Part shown: one piece after another, positions 21,831 through 33,527 of the stretch | Layout of the letters: each line of letters opens with the position of its first letter | Position numbering within the stretch: the first letter of the stretch is position 1 | Assembly (NCBI GenBank): GCA_002633025.1 | Contig: NMRB01002637.1 | Span: forward strand, 1 to 64,000 | DNA: 64,000 bases | Reading direction: 5' to 3' | Source: Notospermus geniculatus | Lineage: Eukaryota > Nemertea > Pilidiophora > Heteronemertea > Lineidae | Position numbers and translations under genes: made by a program | Notes under the pieces: model-generated | Database searches by the model: none | What the model saw: only the letters and a program-made list of their open reading frames with translations | Told to the model about the DNA's origin: nothing

Positions 21831-22208
21831 TCAGCCATATCCAAGTCGCCAGGGGGCTCTTCGCCTTCCTCCCCCGGTACTGCGCTTCCCCATGTTCCCC
21901 CCCTCGGGTGAATTAGCCGAACTGGACTCTTTCGAGTCGCCCCCACCAGGAACCGCGTCTTTCGAAGTGGGCGGCTCCATGTTGCCGGTGACGACACGGC
22001 GCACAGCTGCGGCTGACGACGACACACTCGCGACATCGGTGATCTCATAGAAGGCCATTTGTGTTGACGGCCTGTGCCTCATAAATCCCGCCAATTTGCG
22101 CATTTGGACATCGTCTAGTACTTTACCAAGATGCGTTACGACAATCTTGTGGATGGTAGAAAGGGTCATCCTGTAGGGTAGGGTAACCCCTGCTTTCTTG
22201 AAGCTATC
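21831..22208 (-). pseudogene. Tyrosine-recombinase-like C-terminal exon
   Basis: The acceptor ACTTACAG at 22,209-22,216 opens a frame reading F-K-K-A-G-V, then M-T-L-S-T-I-H-K-I-V-V-T-H, then L-A-G-F-M-R-H-R-P-S-T-Q, then F-Y-E-I. This resembles the end of phage-integrase-type recombinases, where an Arg-containing helix is followed by L-x-x-x-M-x-H and a catalytic Tyr. Here the Arg position appears as His (T-I-H-K), so activity is doubtful. Such exons occur in Crypton-type and related elements. The tail is Gly/Pro/Ser-rich and ends at 21,831. The family call is tentative. Confidence 0.4.
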
Positions 22209-22524
22209 CTGTAAGTATCCTGCTATCCTTCTGGGACAACGAGCACATCGTTGGTTTCTTTGTCAACTGCAAGTATTTCTACTTGAACAGTTACTTCTGT
22301 GTCCATTTCCTGTAAAGAAAGTGATGTTGTGTAAATTGAGCATTAGTCTCGGGCTTGCCTTTTAAGGCAATCACGCTTGTGGACTAAGACATGCCTAAAG
22401 TCGCTGTGAGGTGGACAAAAAATACCACACTTCGTAACAAGTTTGCTTGAAATTCGTGCACCTAAGACTGTGTCGGAGAAGCTGATTGGAAAGTTGAATC
22501 TCATTGGCTGAGGCCCAGAGTTTT

Positions 22525-25436
22525 TCACAGCTTAGTCATTAGTTCAGTTCTCGGGAGAGAGAACAAGCATTGGGGTGAAGTATCATGTGTCACAGAAGCT
22601 TCTACTGCTGACAATACACATTGTGCATATGCACATGTATGGCCATGACAGGAAGTGGAATGATAATTCATGGACACCGGAATGGTGCTCACAGCGCCCC
22701 CACACTTCATTATGGCCACAGGCAAACACAGTGCTCCTGAACTTTCAGAAAGGTTAAACCATGCCCAACCATGCTCTATAGGATTTTCCTTTGAATTACC
22801 TGGGGCATGTGCCATGATCCCCAGGTAATCCAAAGAAAGATCCCTCCAGAGTCTGCCATATACGTAACAGTTGTGCAATGACTTTATAGACCAATCAGGG
22901 CCACCATCAGCAATTATTCCAACTGCTCTTTTTTCCTTATGCCTGGACAGAATTTCATGCAAATCATTGGCATGATTACAAGCAGTTGAACTGTGGTACT
23001 TGACAGCTCTGACATTGATGTGCTGAGTGCCAGTCTTGGGGGTCCTATAGTGCAATCTGCCAGTTCGATCTTTCACAAACTTTGACCATCATCTTGATGC
23101 TGAGATTTCACTGGTGACAAAGACCTGTTACGCCGGCTACTACCACCACCACCACCACCATGCTGACGAAATGCAGGATGACTAGAGGAGCGAACCAGAG
23201 GTCTAGAAGTGTGCCTTTCTTTGTTTTCTAGGATCATATACCCAGAGGGGTTAAGCTTGCTTCCTGGCTCTGGAAAATCATGGTCTAATGTATTTGGACT
23301 ATCAGAACACAAGAAGAATCTATTAATTTGGTGATACCGTGACACTGCATTGATGCCCACGTTGACTTTATTCATATCGTCACATGACAATAGCAGAGCC
23401 TCATCAGAAAACTCACTAAACATTTCAGAGAACATCTTTACAGTTGCCCGGCAGTAATGAATATCAATGTGTTCTTTTGTCAGTGTATTCCTTTTTTGTG
23501 GCACACGAGCATCCACTAGACCAAAGTAATTCTTGGGCGAAATTGTTCCCTTCCTAGGGGGCTTAAGAATTCGGTGGACAGTATCCAGGGACATCCCATG
23601 CTCCTCCAAGCCAGGAATTACAGAGAAGAGGTGATCCCTGATTTGAGCCAGAGAAACCCCACAGGATGCAGTGGTTGCCCGTCTCCTCTGGTCTGCTGAA
23701 TAGCTATGCTGCTGCACAAAATTCAGTGTTTCCATGACAATATCAGGAAATTTTGAAACAATTCTTTTCCTACCAGGTGTCTGTTTCCCAGCAGACTCTA
23801 CCTGTGGGATTTCTCTGTCCTCAGCATCTGATTGGTTACTCTGTGATGCAGTTTGCATGGTGGTTTCAGTTTCACACTTGGATTCATGAGCATCAAGAAC
23901 ATGCTGAAAAAAGTCAGAATGATAGACATACTCATGGATATCAACAAGAACGTAATCACTACCTTTTTGAAATACAAGAGTAGGCAAGTTGTATCCAAGG
24001 TCCAGCATACACTCTCTCAGTACCTGTGGCTTTTTGCAGCCTGGGACATGGAGCCTCTCAAGTAAAACATTCAAAGCAATACCCACAGACGCTCTAATCA
24101 TCTCAGAACAGTACAGTACGTCTTCAACAGTTAGTCTTTTAAGCTCAATACCATCTGACCTGAGTAACAAATTGTCTGTTGCCTCTTCCCATGAACAAGT
24201 CTTGAAAATATAAGTCTGCATCGTGAAAGATGATGCAGCAGACAATGTAGTTTCAAGTTTTCGCTTGATTTGTAAATTTCTGATTTTCAACCTGCTGGTA
24301 GCATCAGGCAATTTGGTATTCAGAATGCCAAACTCAAGAATAATCTCTGTCATTGCTGCACACTTCTTTTGATAGTTCTTTGAAATTTCCAAAAGACCAG
24401 TCTTTGATTTATCTAAACCCTTGACACTTTTCAGTTTCTCAGAGACACATTTCATTCTATGGTCAATGTCCTCACAGAGAGTCTTCTGGACAGATTTCTG
24501 CCGGGACCAATTGGTGTGACGTCTGTTGTATTCTCTCTCTGTGTTGAAGATCTCCCAGTTCATTGCTGTATTCGTGAAGATTTCCATGAACTGTTTGTCT
24601 GCCATCAGGTCGGCATCCAGGTTATCAAGGGAGGAGAAACCAAGTCCTGGAAAGATAAGGCGGCCATTCAAATAATTCTTTTAAATACAACTACAGGAAA
24701 AAAGGGAACTCTTGTATGATCCCCCAGATGACCAGGTTTTGTGTTTTGTGACTGTGAAGGGTATCTAGGCCTACACACATGCATGCCAGGGCCCAGAGTG
24801 ACAGGCCACCACATCATGATATCAAACTCTCTAGCTCATCACAGTGACTGAGAATGTACTAACTTTAAGTAATACTATTATAGACCATGGCCTACCTGCT
24901 TTCAGGAACTTTTCAAGATGAGATCTGTCATTGTTGACAATATTCCATGTACCATTGGAACTTGGTGTTGATGACTGGCAGTCACTGATCACGTTGACAT
25001 TGCTCTTCTGAACGGTACATTCACTGTCACCATGGTCACTGATTTCAGCAGCATCATGCTGAGGAGGTCCAACAAGGGAACAGTTATTGTTCACATCTGT
25101 TGCACTGTTTTTCTCAAGTTTTACCACCCAACCAGGATCCTTGGCAGGCTTCACAGACAGTAATGTATCCAGTTCCTGCTGCATGCGTTCAATTTCTCCA
25201 GCAAAAACATCAACAGCTGCAGTTGACATCAATTTGTATGAAGATCTCCATTCTGCTTGTCCTGCACTGTAGATATCTTGAAGTTTGGAATCTGGGTTTT
25301 TTACCCTATTTATACCAACATACAGGTCAATAAAACGGTCATATGCAGACAGTTGTGATCTACTGCTGCTTGTTTTGTTTGCTGGCTTGACAACTGGGGT
25401 AGCCACACCTCCAAATAAAGTGAGCTGTCGAGACAT
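22525..25436 (-). CDS. Two-exon DDE transposase with Tc1/mariner-like signature, one frameshift
   Basis: Exon 1 (25,436-24,896) starts M-S-R-Q-L-T-L-F-G-G and includes a possible DNA-binding stretch (A-Y-D-R-F-I-D-L-Y followed by E-W-R-S-S-Y). It ends in donor GTAGGC; exon 2 begins at 24,646 after acceptor TTTCCAG, in matching phase (249-bp intron). Exon 2 has an HTH-like region (residues about 337-371 of its ORF), then L-L-S-C-D-D-M-N-K-V with the likely first catalytic Asp. After a one-base frame change near 23,075 the reading goes on with I-I-A-D-G-G-P-D-W-S (second Asp) and S-K-E-N-P-I-E-H-G-W (Glu). N-P-I-E-x-x-W is the Tc1/mariner/IS630 signature, but 43 residues separate the second Asp from the Glu, against 34 in Tc1. 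No TIRs were found. The first start, at 25,562, would add 42 residues; I prefer 25,436. Confidence 0.65.
24647..24895 (-). other. Intron of the DDE transposase gene
   Basis: GT at 24,894-24,895 and AG at 24,647-24,648 on the minus strand. Joining the flanks keeps the frame (Ala-Gly-Leu-Gly-Phe across the junction) and removes 249 bp. Confidence 0.65.
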
Positions 25437-25808
25437 AATGCTGGTATTATCATGCAAACCAACCCATTCACATGCATGACATGGATGAATGACCTCGGAC
25501 AATGGGCATGCTGAAGGATACATGTGTTGTGGCTTCGGATTGGCTGCAATTACTAGCCTCAAACTAGCTCAACCAATTGCATGGTCTGGTTCAGAATGCT
25601 GTATGGAAGAGCATGACCTCACACTACAGTGGCCTGTAGAGGGTGATGCAAACTGCAGATACTAGTATGGAACCCCAGAAGGGTTCAAATGATTGTGAAG
25701 CCAAACTTTTTCTGAAAAAACGAAATGGGGATGCTAAACCTTCTAACCCCCTCCCCCCATACGAAAAAATTAAGTATTTTTTGGCTTCAATATATTTTGA
25801 GATGATCC

Positions 25809-26321
25809 CTAATTGCGTTCAGCTTTACTAAGAGTTTTACTCGCGTAGGCTATGACCCTTTCTTGACCAGATTGCATCTGATATAATGCAGCTCCTAAAC
25901 CTACACCACTAGCGTCACAATCTAGGATGAATTTACCATGCGGATAAGGGTAGGCCAACACTGGTGCAGCATGCGGATAAGGGTAGGCCAACACTGGTGC
26001 AGAAATGAGACATGTTTTTAGATGATTGAAACTCTCTTCTTCGAGATTAATCCACTCAAACTTCTTGTCGACTTCAGTTAATGCATGCAAAGGCCTAGCT
26101 CGTCTCGCTAGATCAGGTATGAATGATTTATAATACGTAACCATGCCTAAGAAAGACCGTACGTCCGAGACTGACTCAGGGCGAGGATACGATTTAATGA
26201 CTTCAATTTTGTCAGCAGACGTACTGATTCCGTCCTCCGACACATGGTATTATTAACCTAAGAAATCAGTTTCTTTTTGAAACAAGTGGCACTTGGCGGG
26301 CTTCAATTTGATTCTGGCCCC
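25809..26321 (-). pseudogene. Gypsy-type reverse transcriptase/RNase H fragment
   Basis: Minus-strand reading shows K-L-K-P-A-K-C-H-L-F and F-L-G, two stop codons, then S-E-D-G-I-S-T, F-L-G-M-V-T-Y-Y and F-I-P-D-L-A, followed by the RNase H start F-I-L-D-C-D-A-S and V-I-A-Y-A-S-K-T-L-S. This is the RT thumb through early RNase H of a Ty3/Gypsy pol. The rest of RNase H and all of integrase are missing. A 33-bp exact tandem duplication (25,938-26,003) repeats eleven residues in frame. Unlike the element at 44-49 kb, this is a short truncated relic. Confidence 0.8.
25938..26003. repeat. 33-bp in-frame tandem duplication
   Basis: ATGCGGATAAGGGTAGGCCA plus the next 13 bases occurs twice back to back, differing only at the last base. 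It lies inside the Gypsy relic, so the duplication is younger than that insertion. Confidence 0.9.
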
Positions 26322-28080
26322 AACATTCAACATCCAAACTGAATTGAACAATTATATGGGCCCTAGCATGCCTAAAGCGTATTATATAGCCCAGGGCGGG
26401 CACGCCAATTCAAGGCATTTGTTTATTGGTGGCTAGCTGCTTATCTGTTAAAAATGTAGGGGGGGGGGGCTATCAATAGGCCTATCGGCAATCACCCACA
26501 TGCTATGCGCATTCCCATGCCGCCGCACCCGCGTTGACAATTGCTCCTTCCAGAGCAGACTAAGACATCCCGTGCCAACCATTGCAACTTGGGGTATGCC
26601 TTAACTCCTGGTTAAATTTCCTGTCATTGTCGACCTCAACATATTTGCTTTTAACTTCGTGGCCTTTGGACACAAAATGCTATCTCTGTAGGACAGTATA
26701 CCGGCGAGATACTCTTTTAGACGCGAGTCTGGCACTCTGGTCGCCATAATATCCATCTCCATGTGTTACGCTTGCGAGCATGACGAGCTGAACGGTAAAC
26801 GTACCATCAACCTGGACTCCGGGTATCTCACCAGGCGGGAATTTCAAACTGGGTATCCTTTAGGTTCCTAAATGGTACCCAGTACGTATATGGATGCCAT
26901 TTAGGGATACCCAGGTTGGATCTGGGTGCCATTTAGGGGTACCCAGGACGATATTCACCCTTTTGGCGTCAGTGCATCGATCGGTGTCCGTATTTCGATG
27001 CATTCATTCCCTTTGTTTGAATTCAGACACAGAGAGTAAAAGGTCTCCATAAGCTTTGGTCTCTAAGTCTAACGTGTACACCTCCAACACGTCAAATACT
27101 TACGATCGCCATTCTCGAAATGATGGAGAATCTTCTCCAGCTGCGGTTGGATTGCCTCTTCGCCAGTTCAGTAATTTTGGGGGTGTAGAATGGGGCCATC
27201 TTGACTAGAAATGCAGCGTTATCGTTCTTGGGGTAGATAAGGTCATACTCAACGTCAATCTAAATGAGAAAGAGCGACATCTTTTCTTCATTTTGTGATC
27301 AGTTTAAAGCGAGTAGTAAAGTCTGAAAAATCGATTGAGTCTCCTCTGTTTCCCACCGGTTAAAAAAGCAATAGACTTGTGGACGCGGTCATGCAGATAA
27401 ACTTACAATACCTAGGGTGTCCAGCCGCCGTGGATATACCTCCAAAAGTGACGTGGTGCCGTTGTCGGTTTGTTGGGTTTGCTTCCGTCGAAAGTCAGGC
27501 TTACTCGATAATGCGGAACAGAATCAATATTCTGCGGAACAGACGGAATGGGAGCGTGTATTTTTCCCGGCTTTTTATGGAGTCCAAAATCTGTAGATTG
27601 TAACGGGTTCTTTTATCTTGACAGCAGCAACACGAACTTGACGTTTCTGTGTAGAAGTTTGGCTTTATTCAACTCATAAACCTTGAAGATGACATAGAAT
27701 GAACTCGCTCACATCGGGCCTGGGCGTAAGTCGCACCATGTGCGCCGTATTACAAGCATGCGCAGAGCATTACAAAATTGGGGTTGTCTACAGACCCAAT
27801 CCACTATGTAGTCCACTAGCTGTGCCCCAGCTTGGGGGAGAATATGTAAACAAGAAGATCATTAGCAAAGTACACATCCAGATGAAGGATTATCTCTACA
27901 TTACCCTCACAACATCTACACAATTTTTCTACAGACTTTATCACTTGAACACACAACAAGCCTTTCGGCGACATGGTTCACTAGAGGTTGATGAACGGCT
28001 GTGGGAAAGTCAGTGTGTGTTCAATGAGTGTGGTGAATAGTCAGGAAAGATCGTCTGTCTCGCAGCACATCATCTGCACG
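26322..28080. other. No gene recognised
   Basis: The stretch holds a run of G at about 26,459-26,469 and a small set of inverted TACCCAG/CTGGGTA words around 26,850-26,945. No domain or paired splice sites were recognised. Confidence 0.4.
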
Positions 28081-28092
28081 GACTCATTCGCG

Positions 28093-28170
28093 TGACGTCA
28101 TCCTATGACGTCACAGTTATCGTGACTGTGACGTCACAGTTATGACGTCACAGTAGTTCTCGTGACGTCA
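28093..28170. promoter_or_regulatory. Cluster of five TGACGTCA palindromes (CRE-like)
   Basis: Exact TGACGTCA at 28,093, 28,106, 28,129, 28,143 and 28,163. This octamer is the consensus for CREB/ATF bZIP factors. The surrounding words (CAGTTATCGTGACTGTGACG) are themselves partly duplicated, so the cluster may be a short decayed tandem repeat, not a true enhancer. No adjacent first exon was found. Confidence 0.4.
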
Positions 28171-29194
28171 TATTAAACTTTCGAATCCTTGGTAACGACA
28201 AAAAATGGCGTAGCTGCCATACCCTCGTACGCATGTGCTTCAAGGTAGTTTTTCTCCCAAATGATGACAAATACTTGTTATTTCGGCGTGATCAACGAAA
28301 AGAAGCTTTGTTATCAATTGTATATTGTTATATTTACATATCAAGGGAATGAAATATCTTCTTTAGAAATTAGAGCGGAAACGCCCAAAAATAGCCTCTT
28401 CCAAGCTCTCAAATTGCTAATATCTAAAAAAATAGGCCACAGTATTTGCCAAATACCACGCAGACACGGGTTTATTATACAAAAATCATACCCTACAAAT
28501 TTGAGCTCAAAAGGTTATACCACAGCTGAGAAAATCCGCGAACATTAACCGTGACAGAAAATCAAGGATGAAAATAATGGTCACTCTAGTGAACCAACAA
28601 GTAATCACTATAGTCATGGACTGAAGTTTAACAGTCCAGAAGTACTCAAGATTTCACATGATTGACAACTTAACCTTTTTCCTTATACATGTTGTAGTAA
28701 GTAGGCCTAAGGAACATACAATTTCAGATTGACTACGTTCTTAGCCTCCAATCCTCTCCCGGTACGGATTTTGTACTTCAGATCACTTACACTCTCTTCA
28801 ACACGGGCCTTTCCATTTGGGGGCCAATTTCGGCTTTTAGCAGAATTTTCGACGCTGATACCATTAGGTAGCCAGAAAAATTTACTACTACCGGTATATA
28901 TGTTGTGACCAATTTCCTCTACTCCATTGGTTTGGAGATATTCAAGATAAACTGCTGTCTATTTATTTTTGGCCATGAGTGTACATCAGTGAAATACATT
29001 CTAAATCTAGTTGTTATTTGTTGGACATTATCATGAATCTCCTTGCTGGCACCTTGAACATGTTCAACATGTGTTAACCAAGAAACAAATGATGAAAAAT
29101 ATCAATGTGAAAGGGAAGTGTTGGACATTTAGTTTTACTTTTCATCCAATTTTTCACCACACACATCACATGAAAGGAAGACATGTAAGACCAG

Positions 29195-30185
29195 TTAACT
29201 TTCTTTCTTGTATTTATCGAAGTCACCGATTTTGTTCGTGTAGGTTGCTGGTATTTGTTGTTCCAAGCTGTTTTCGTATTCCACCATAGGAATCCCTAAT
29301 GCTTCAAGTTTTGCTTCAAATACCTGAAATTGGAAATCTCGCAATTTTGGGGAGTCAGTTAGTCACTTCATAATGAAGTTTTGTTTCAACAAGTGGCTAA
29401 AATGTGCGCTGATATTTATAGCGTACCAAATTTACCGAAGCCTTGTAGAACACCTTCGTTCTTTTTAGAGTCTTGTGTATTCCCACATGATTACCCTTAT
29501 CTTCGCTGGTGGTGGACAGTTCCATCATTGCATTAAATACTTCACCTGAGGAGATATGGCGGTGCTTTCTTGTAAGCATCTGCGCTGTGACAAAATCACC
29601 TGGAAAATAATATGCAGTTTCTACTTCACGTTTTATTGTTTGACTTGACAGGTCAAGTGGGTATAGGCCCCTTTGGAAAGTCGGCCATTTCGAAGCCGAG
29701 GGTGGAAACCAATGGTAAAGTGCATTAAGTTTGCCCAGGATTTGCAGAAATAACTGTCAGAAACGCTTGAAATTTGGCAGATATGTTGTGAGGCCCAATT
29801 CCTTATTGAGAGACATGTGAAAAAACTGTGTGTCATGGACGGATTATTGAAGAATTCTGCCAAAAGTCCACAATACGTGGTTTAAAGTGGCTCTTAAAGG
29901 AGCACGGTATTGGATGTCAAATGCGTTATTTGACTGCAGACATAGAGGGAGCCACCTAGCAGCAGTAAGACTAAGTACAAAAATGCATTGCAAAATGCAT
30001 GTAGCAAATCGGCTTATTCGCTGAAACGTAGTTAGACCCTCGGGTTGGAGAGTGGCGCCAGCTGTCTACAAAAGTGGCAATACCGTGATTCTTTAATAAT
30101 AACTGGACAGTAGCTTACCAGGAAAAAGAAGGATTTCTTTGGTGATGTCAATCTCTCCAGCAGCATCCATTCGCGTCCGCTTATT
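29195..30185 (-). CDS. 3' exons of an unknown spliced gene
   Basis: Three exons join in frame on the minus strand. The first ends at 30,120 (donor GTAAGC) and begins inside or beyond the gap at 30,192. The second is 29,599-29,436 (acceptor TTTTCCAG, donor GTAAAT). The third is 29,323-29,195 (acceptor AATTTCAG), ending in TAA. The second and third encode F-V-T-A-Q-M-L-T-R-K-H-R-H, then K-R-T-K-V-F-Y-K-A-S joined to V-F-E-A-K-L-E-A-L-G. I recognise no domain. It may be the 3' end of the SAMD3-like gene upstream on the same strand, but no linking exon was found. Confidence 0.45.
29898..30092. mobile_element. MITE family A copy 2, TTAA target site
   Basis: Same family as 6,219-6,414. The right end is mutated (ACCGTGATTCT for ACCGTGCTCCT). 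TTAA flanks at 29,894-29,897 and 30,093-30,096. It sits in the intron between the first and second exons of the unknown gene. Confidence 0.85.
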
Positions 30186-30191
30186 CGGCCT

Positions 30192-30255
30192 NNNNNNNNN
30201 NNNNNNNNNNNNNNNNNNNNNNNNNNNNNNNNNNNNNNNNNNNNNNNNNNNNNNN
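30192..30255. other. Assembly gap (N)
   Basis: 64 unknown bases. It hides the acceptor of the exon ending at 30,120. Confidence 1.
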
Positions 30256-31660
30256 CCCCCAAAAAGTCGTCGACTTAACGGAATAAGCCGCATGTGTGCC
30301 ATATCAATTCGGGAAAGTTCCTAATTTGGAAACGTTTCCAATATTGGCAACGTTCCTTTTTTTAAAGCGGTTTTCGATTCCGATAAACGGGAACGTTTCT
30401 CACTTTTGAAGCCCAACGATTCTGGCACAACCAACTCCTTTGATAATGATAATTGATGATTATCGATGATTGCAGCCAACTTACACCAGCAATTCAGATT
30501 GTATGCCGTCTGTTAATGACAATGATTTTTGATTCTCATGTCCCGGACCGCGCAAGTACGCTAGTGTAAAAGGGGGAAGGTGCTTAGAAAATGAATGCCA
30601 TTAATGTACCACTTTGATATGAATAAATTATTATTACTGTATTATTATTATTGTTATTCAAATGATCATAGTATCTCTAGCTGTATATTGTAATCCCTAC
30701 CTGAACAATAAGACCGCAACCAACTTCAGAAAACATTGATTATTGCAGTACCTAGCGTGGCCAATTCCCATGTGGACCTTCTTGAGGGAAACATCACGAC
30801 TGTTTCCTGTTCAGCACTCCCTCAAGAGAAATTCCTGGGGTATCAGACAACATAATTTTCAATCCCCATCCCCATTCCCATTCCCATTAACAGAAATATC
30901 TTGGGGAATAAATATATATTACTCCAGAAACATACAGGTCAGAAAATCCCCAAAATTGCCATATTTCAGACCGAATTTTCATACTGTATTGAACTATTGG
31001 TCATTTCTTAGGTTAGATCGGTGGAGCAGATCGTCCTGAATAAAATGATGTATAATACGCCTATATATCGACAACGTGAACCCGCAAAAACAAGCTTAGA
31101 AACGCGCTTGTTTACGCGAGTTTTTCACAGCGGCCAACTGATGTGCCGGCCATATGAGGCCATTTCTTGTTTCGCCAACCGGTACCGTATTACATATGCA
31201 TGTTACTGTTAGGGTGGCACAATTAAACAGTTGATGACAGATGCCTGCAGCTTGCTGTTCTTTAGCCAACCTGATGTGCTTCTGTTGATTAAAGAAATAA
31301 GTACCTATCATACTACAGGGTGGCCCAAAAAAGTGCAACATCCACCTTCCAAATCTCCAAGGGGGACCAGGTTTGACTAGAAAGTGATCAGGCCATTATG
31401 AGCCCAATAATCCCTATTACATGGTATGGTGTTTCATTCAAAAATGGAATGCAGGCACTGGCCCATATGCCGCCTGACCACAAATAAAATAGGGCTACCA
31501 CAGTATGTACCTAACAGGGCAATTGTCATTCATTGCATCATCCAAAATAGGCTTGGTAAAAGTATGAAAAGGACGCTTGGTCTGTTGGAAGGCTCAGGCC
31601 TATTTATGACTCATCATACCGTGTCCTATTACTAAGTTTGAAATGGACATCATCCAACCT

Positions 31661-31809
31661 GGGCCCGGTTGCACAAAAGCATACTAGGCGTAGTATGATT
31701 CTATCTCCTAGTTGGCTTCTAACTTTGTATACAAACGCATACTAAGTTAGAAGCCAACTAGGAGACAGAATCATACTACGCCGCTAGTATGCCTTTGTGC
31801 AACCGGGGG
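31661..31809. mobile_element. Foldback MITE with GGGCCCGGTTGCACAAAAGC end
   Basis: Left end GGGCCCGGTTGCACAAAAGC faces GCCTTTGTGCAACCGGGGGC. Inner blocks CATACTA/TAGTATG and AGTTGGCTTCTAACTT/AAGTTAGAAGCCAACT also pair. Almost the whole 149 bp is self-complementary. Confidence 0.8.
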
Positions 31810-31939
31810 CTGGTCTCCAGAACAAAATTGGGCTCCCCACGTTGCGCTTTTTTTTGCCACCCTGTAGACTGCAACCTAAGTATGCTTTTTTTGCTGCCAC
31901 CCAGGAAATAAATGTTAAGACAATGCATTCACAACACAC

Positions 31940-33527
31940 CTCACTGGCAGTGAAAAGAGATGGATATTCAACCATCATTTTCTCAACTGAACAGCCATCC
32001 ACCACAAGCTTTCGTCGATCAGCAAAAGTCCTATTCATTAGTAATCTCATTTTCCCCAACTTCTTTGGGAATTCTGCTTTCAGCCATTCCTAAAAGAGAA
32101 ACCGAAAAAAGCTGTATTATATGAAAAGTTGGTGGAAGTTATGTAATACCCTTCTGAATGTCTCAGGGGGCAACAACAACCGCCGAAATCATGCCGAAGT
32201 TGCGATGTGAGAATCATGGGTTCGCTGACAACAAAATTTACTTCTGGCTCTTTCTGTGTTATCTACATGTATATGTTGATTTTATGTTATCGGTATCCCA
32301 AACGGAGCACAAAAATGACACACAAAGTGATTCATAAAGTTACCTTATGCTTGGAAATAGTCGTTTCACTTTCACCTGCTGGTAGCTCAGGCAAAAAAAT
32401 TGGTAATGACCAGCAGTTTCGAGTCATGGTCAATTTGGGGTCATCACTTTTATGTTTACGTTTCTTACATGCAATCTCTTCCATGTCATTGTCGTGGCCC
32501 CTGTAGTCGGTATTACGGAAATAGACTCCTATCTGGTTGAAAAGGGCATCCTGAAATGGAAAAAAATGCAGCTTTTGTTCCATTCCAGTTTCCTAGCAGT
32601 GATATTGCCAGCTTAATGAGACAAATTGTGAACCAAGTGAAATTAACTTACGGTTGGGTTGTTTCCAGGCAAGGTTGATCTCAGACATTTGAACTCACTA
32701 ACAAAAGCAGTGGCAACATCAAGCTTCTGCGAACTTGTAGGGTAGCTGGAAAATAGAAGACAAACACCTGGCTTGAAACTGTACCTTCCTCCACTCTCCC
32801 GAAACCAAAAATGAAGAGAATGTCCTCTCAATTCTCTCTTTCACAGACTAGAAAATGTTTTAACTTACTGGCGCCCAAAATCATTCGTCAGGTTGTCATA
32901 AATCACGCCAAGCAGTTCTGATTTCAGTCCCTTAGGGAGAGGTTTCTCATTCTGTGCGTCGAGAGCTTTTCGTAGCTGCTTTGAAAAACGTTCCTTCGGG
33001 GGTCGATACTTGGATGGCCACGTTTTACTGAAGAAGACAACCGGATGATGTTTAGCATTGACCAAATTACAGAGCAAAGACAATGTGTACTGCATGAAAA
33101 AATGAGTCAGCATATCAAGCCTGAGAATAAGCGGCCGGACAAACACACCGTTCAGCAGCGAAAAGGGTTTGGTCTCCCAGGCATTCCAATTTTTGTGCAG
33201 TGAGTTTGTTCTATACATTCTAAAAAACTCATTCATGTATTCAGGTGAGCTTCGTTGTGACACTAAAGAATCAATCAACAGATGAACACAATGCATCCTA
33301 CACAGGCTCTGTTACTTACCTCACATGACAATCTCCTGTTGATGCTGAATCGACTGAAGCTTCTGACCCGGCACATATCCCTTCAGGCATGTCTAAACCC
33401 AGGTCATCATCTACATTTATGTGACCCTGCACCAGGACAGTTCTCTGTATTATTTGCAGTTTCATGTTGTTTTGTATTTCATCAAATGTTGTGTCGACCC
33501 ACTCTTCCCACTCCCTATCATAATACT
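31940..33527 (-). CDS. SAMD3-like protein, five in-frame exons (partial)
   Basis: Exons on the minus strand: 33,527-33,320 (donor GTAAGT), 33,027-32,869 (acceptor TTCTTCAG, donor GTAAGT), 32,745-32,652 (TTTTCCAG, GTAAGT), 32,550-32,344 (ATTTCAG, GTAACT) and 32,089-31,940 (CTTTTAG, GTGTGT). All four junctions keep one frame. The product starts with Y-Y-D-R-E-W-E-E-W-V-D, then W-P-S-K-Y-R-P-P, L-L-G-V-I-Y-D-N-L-T, Y-P-T-S-S-Q-K-L-D-V, and ends with M-N-R-T-F-A-D-R-R and Y-P-S-L-F-T-A-S-E. This order matches multicopy animal proteins annotated as sterile alpha motif domain-containing protein 3-like, whose function is unclear. The SAM domain and C-terminus are not seen here. The acceptor of the first exon (CTAGGTACAG) lies inside the FEN1-family fragment that abuts it. 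Confidence 0.65.
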
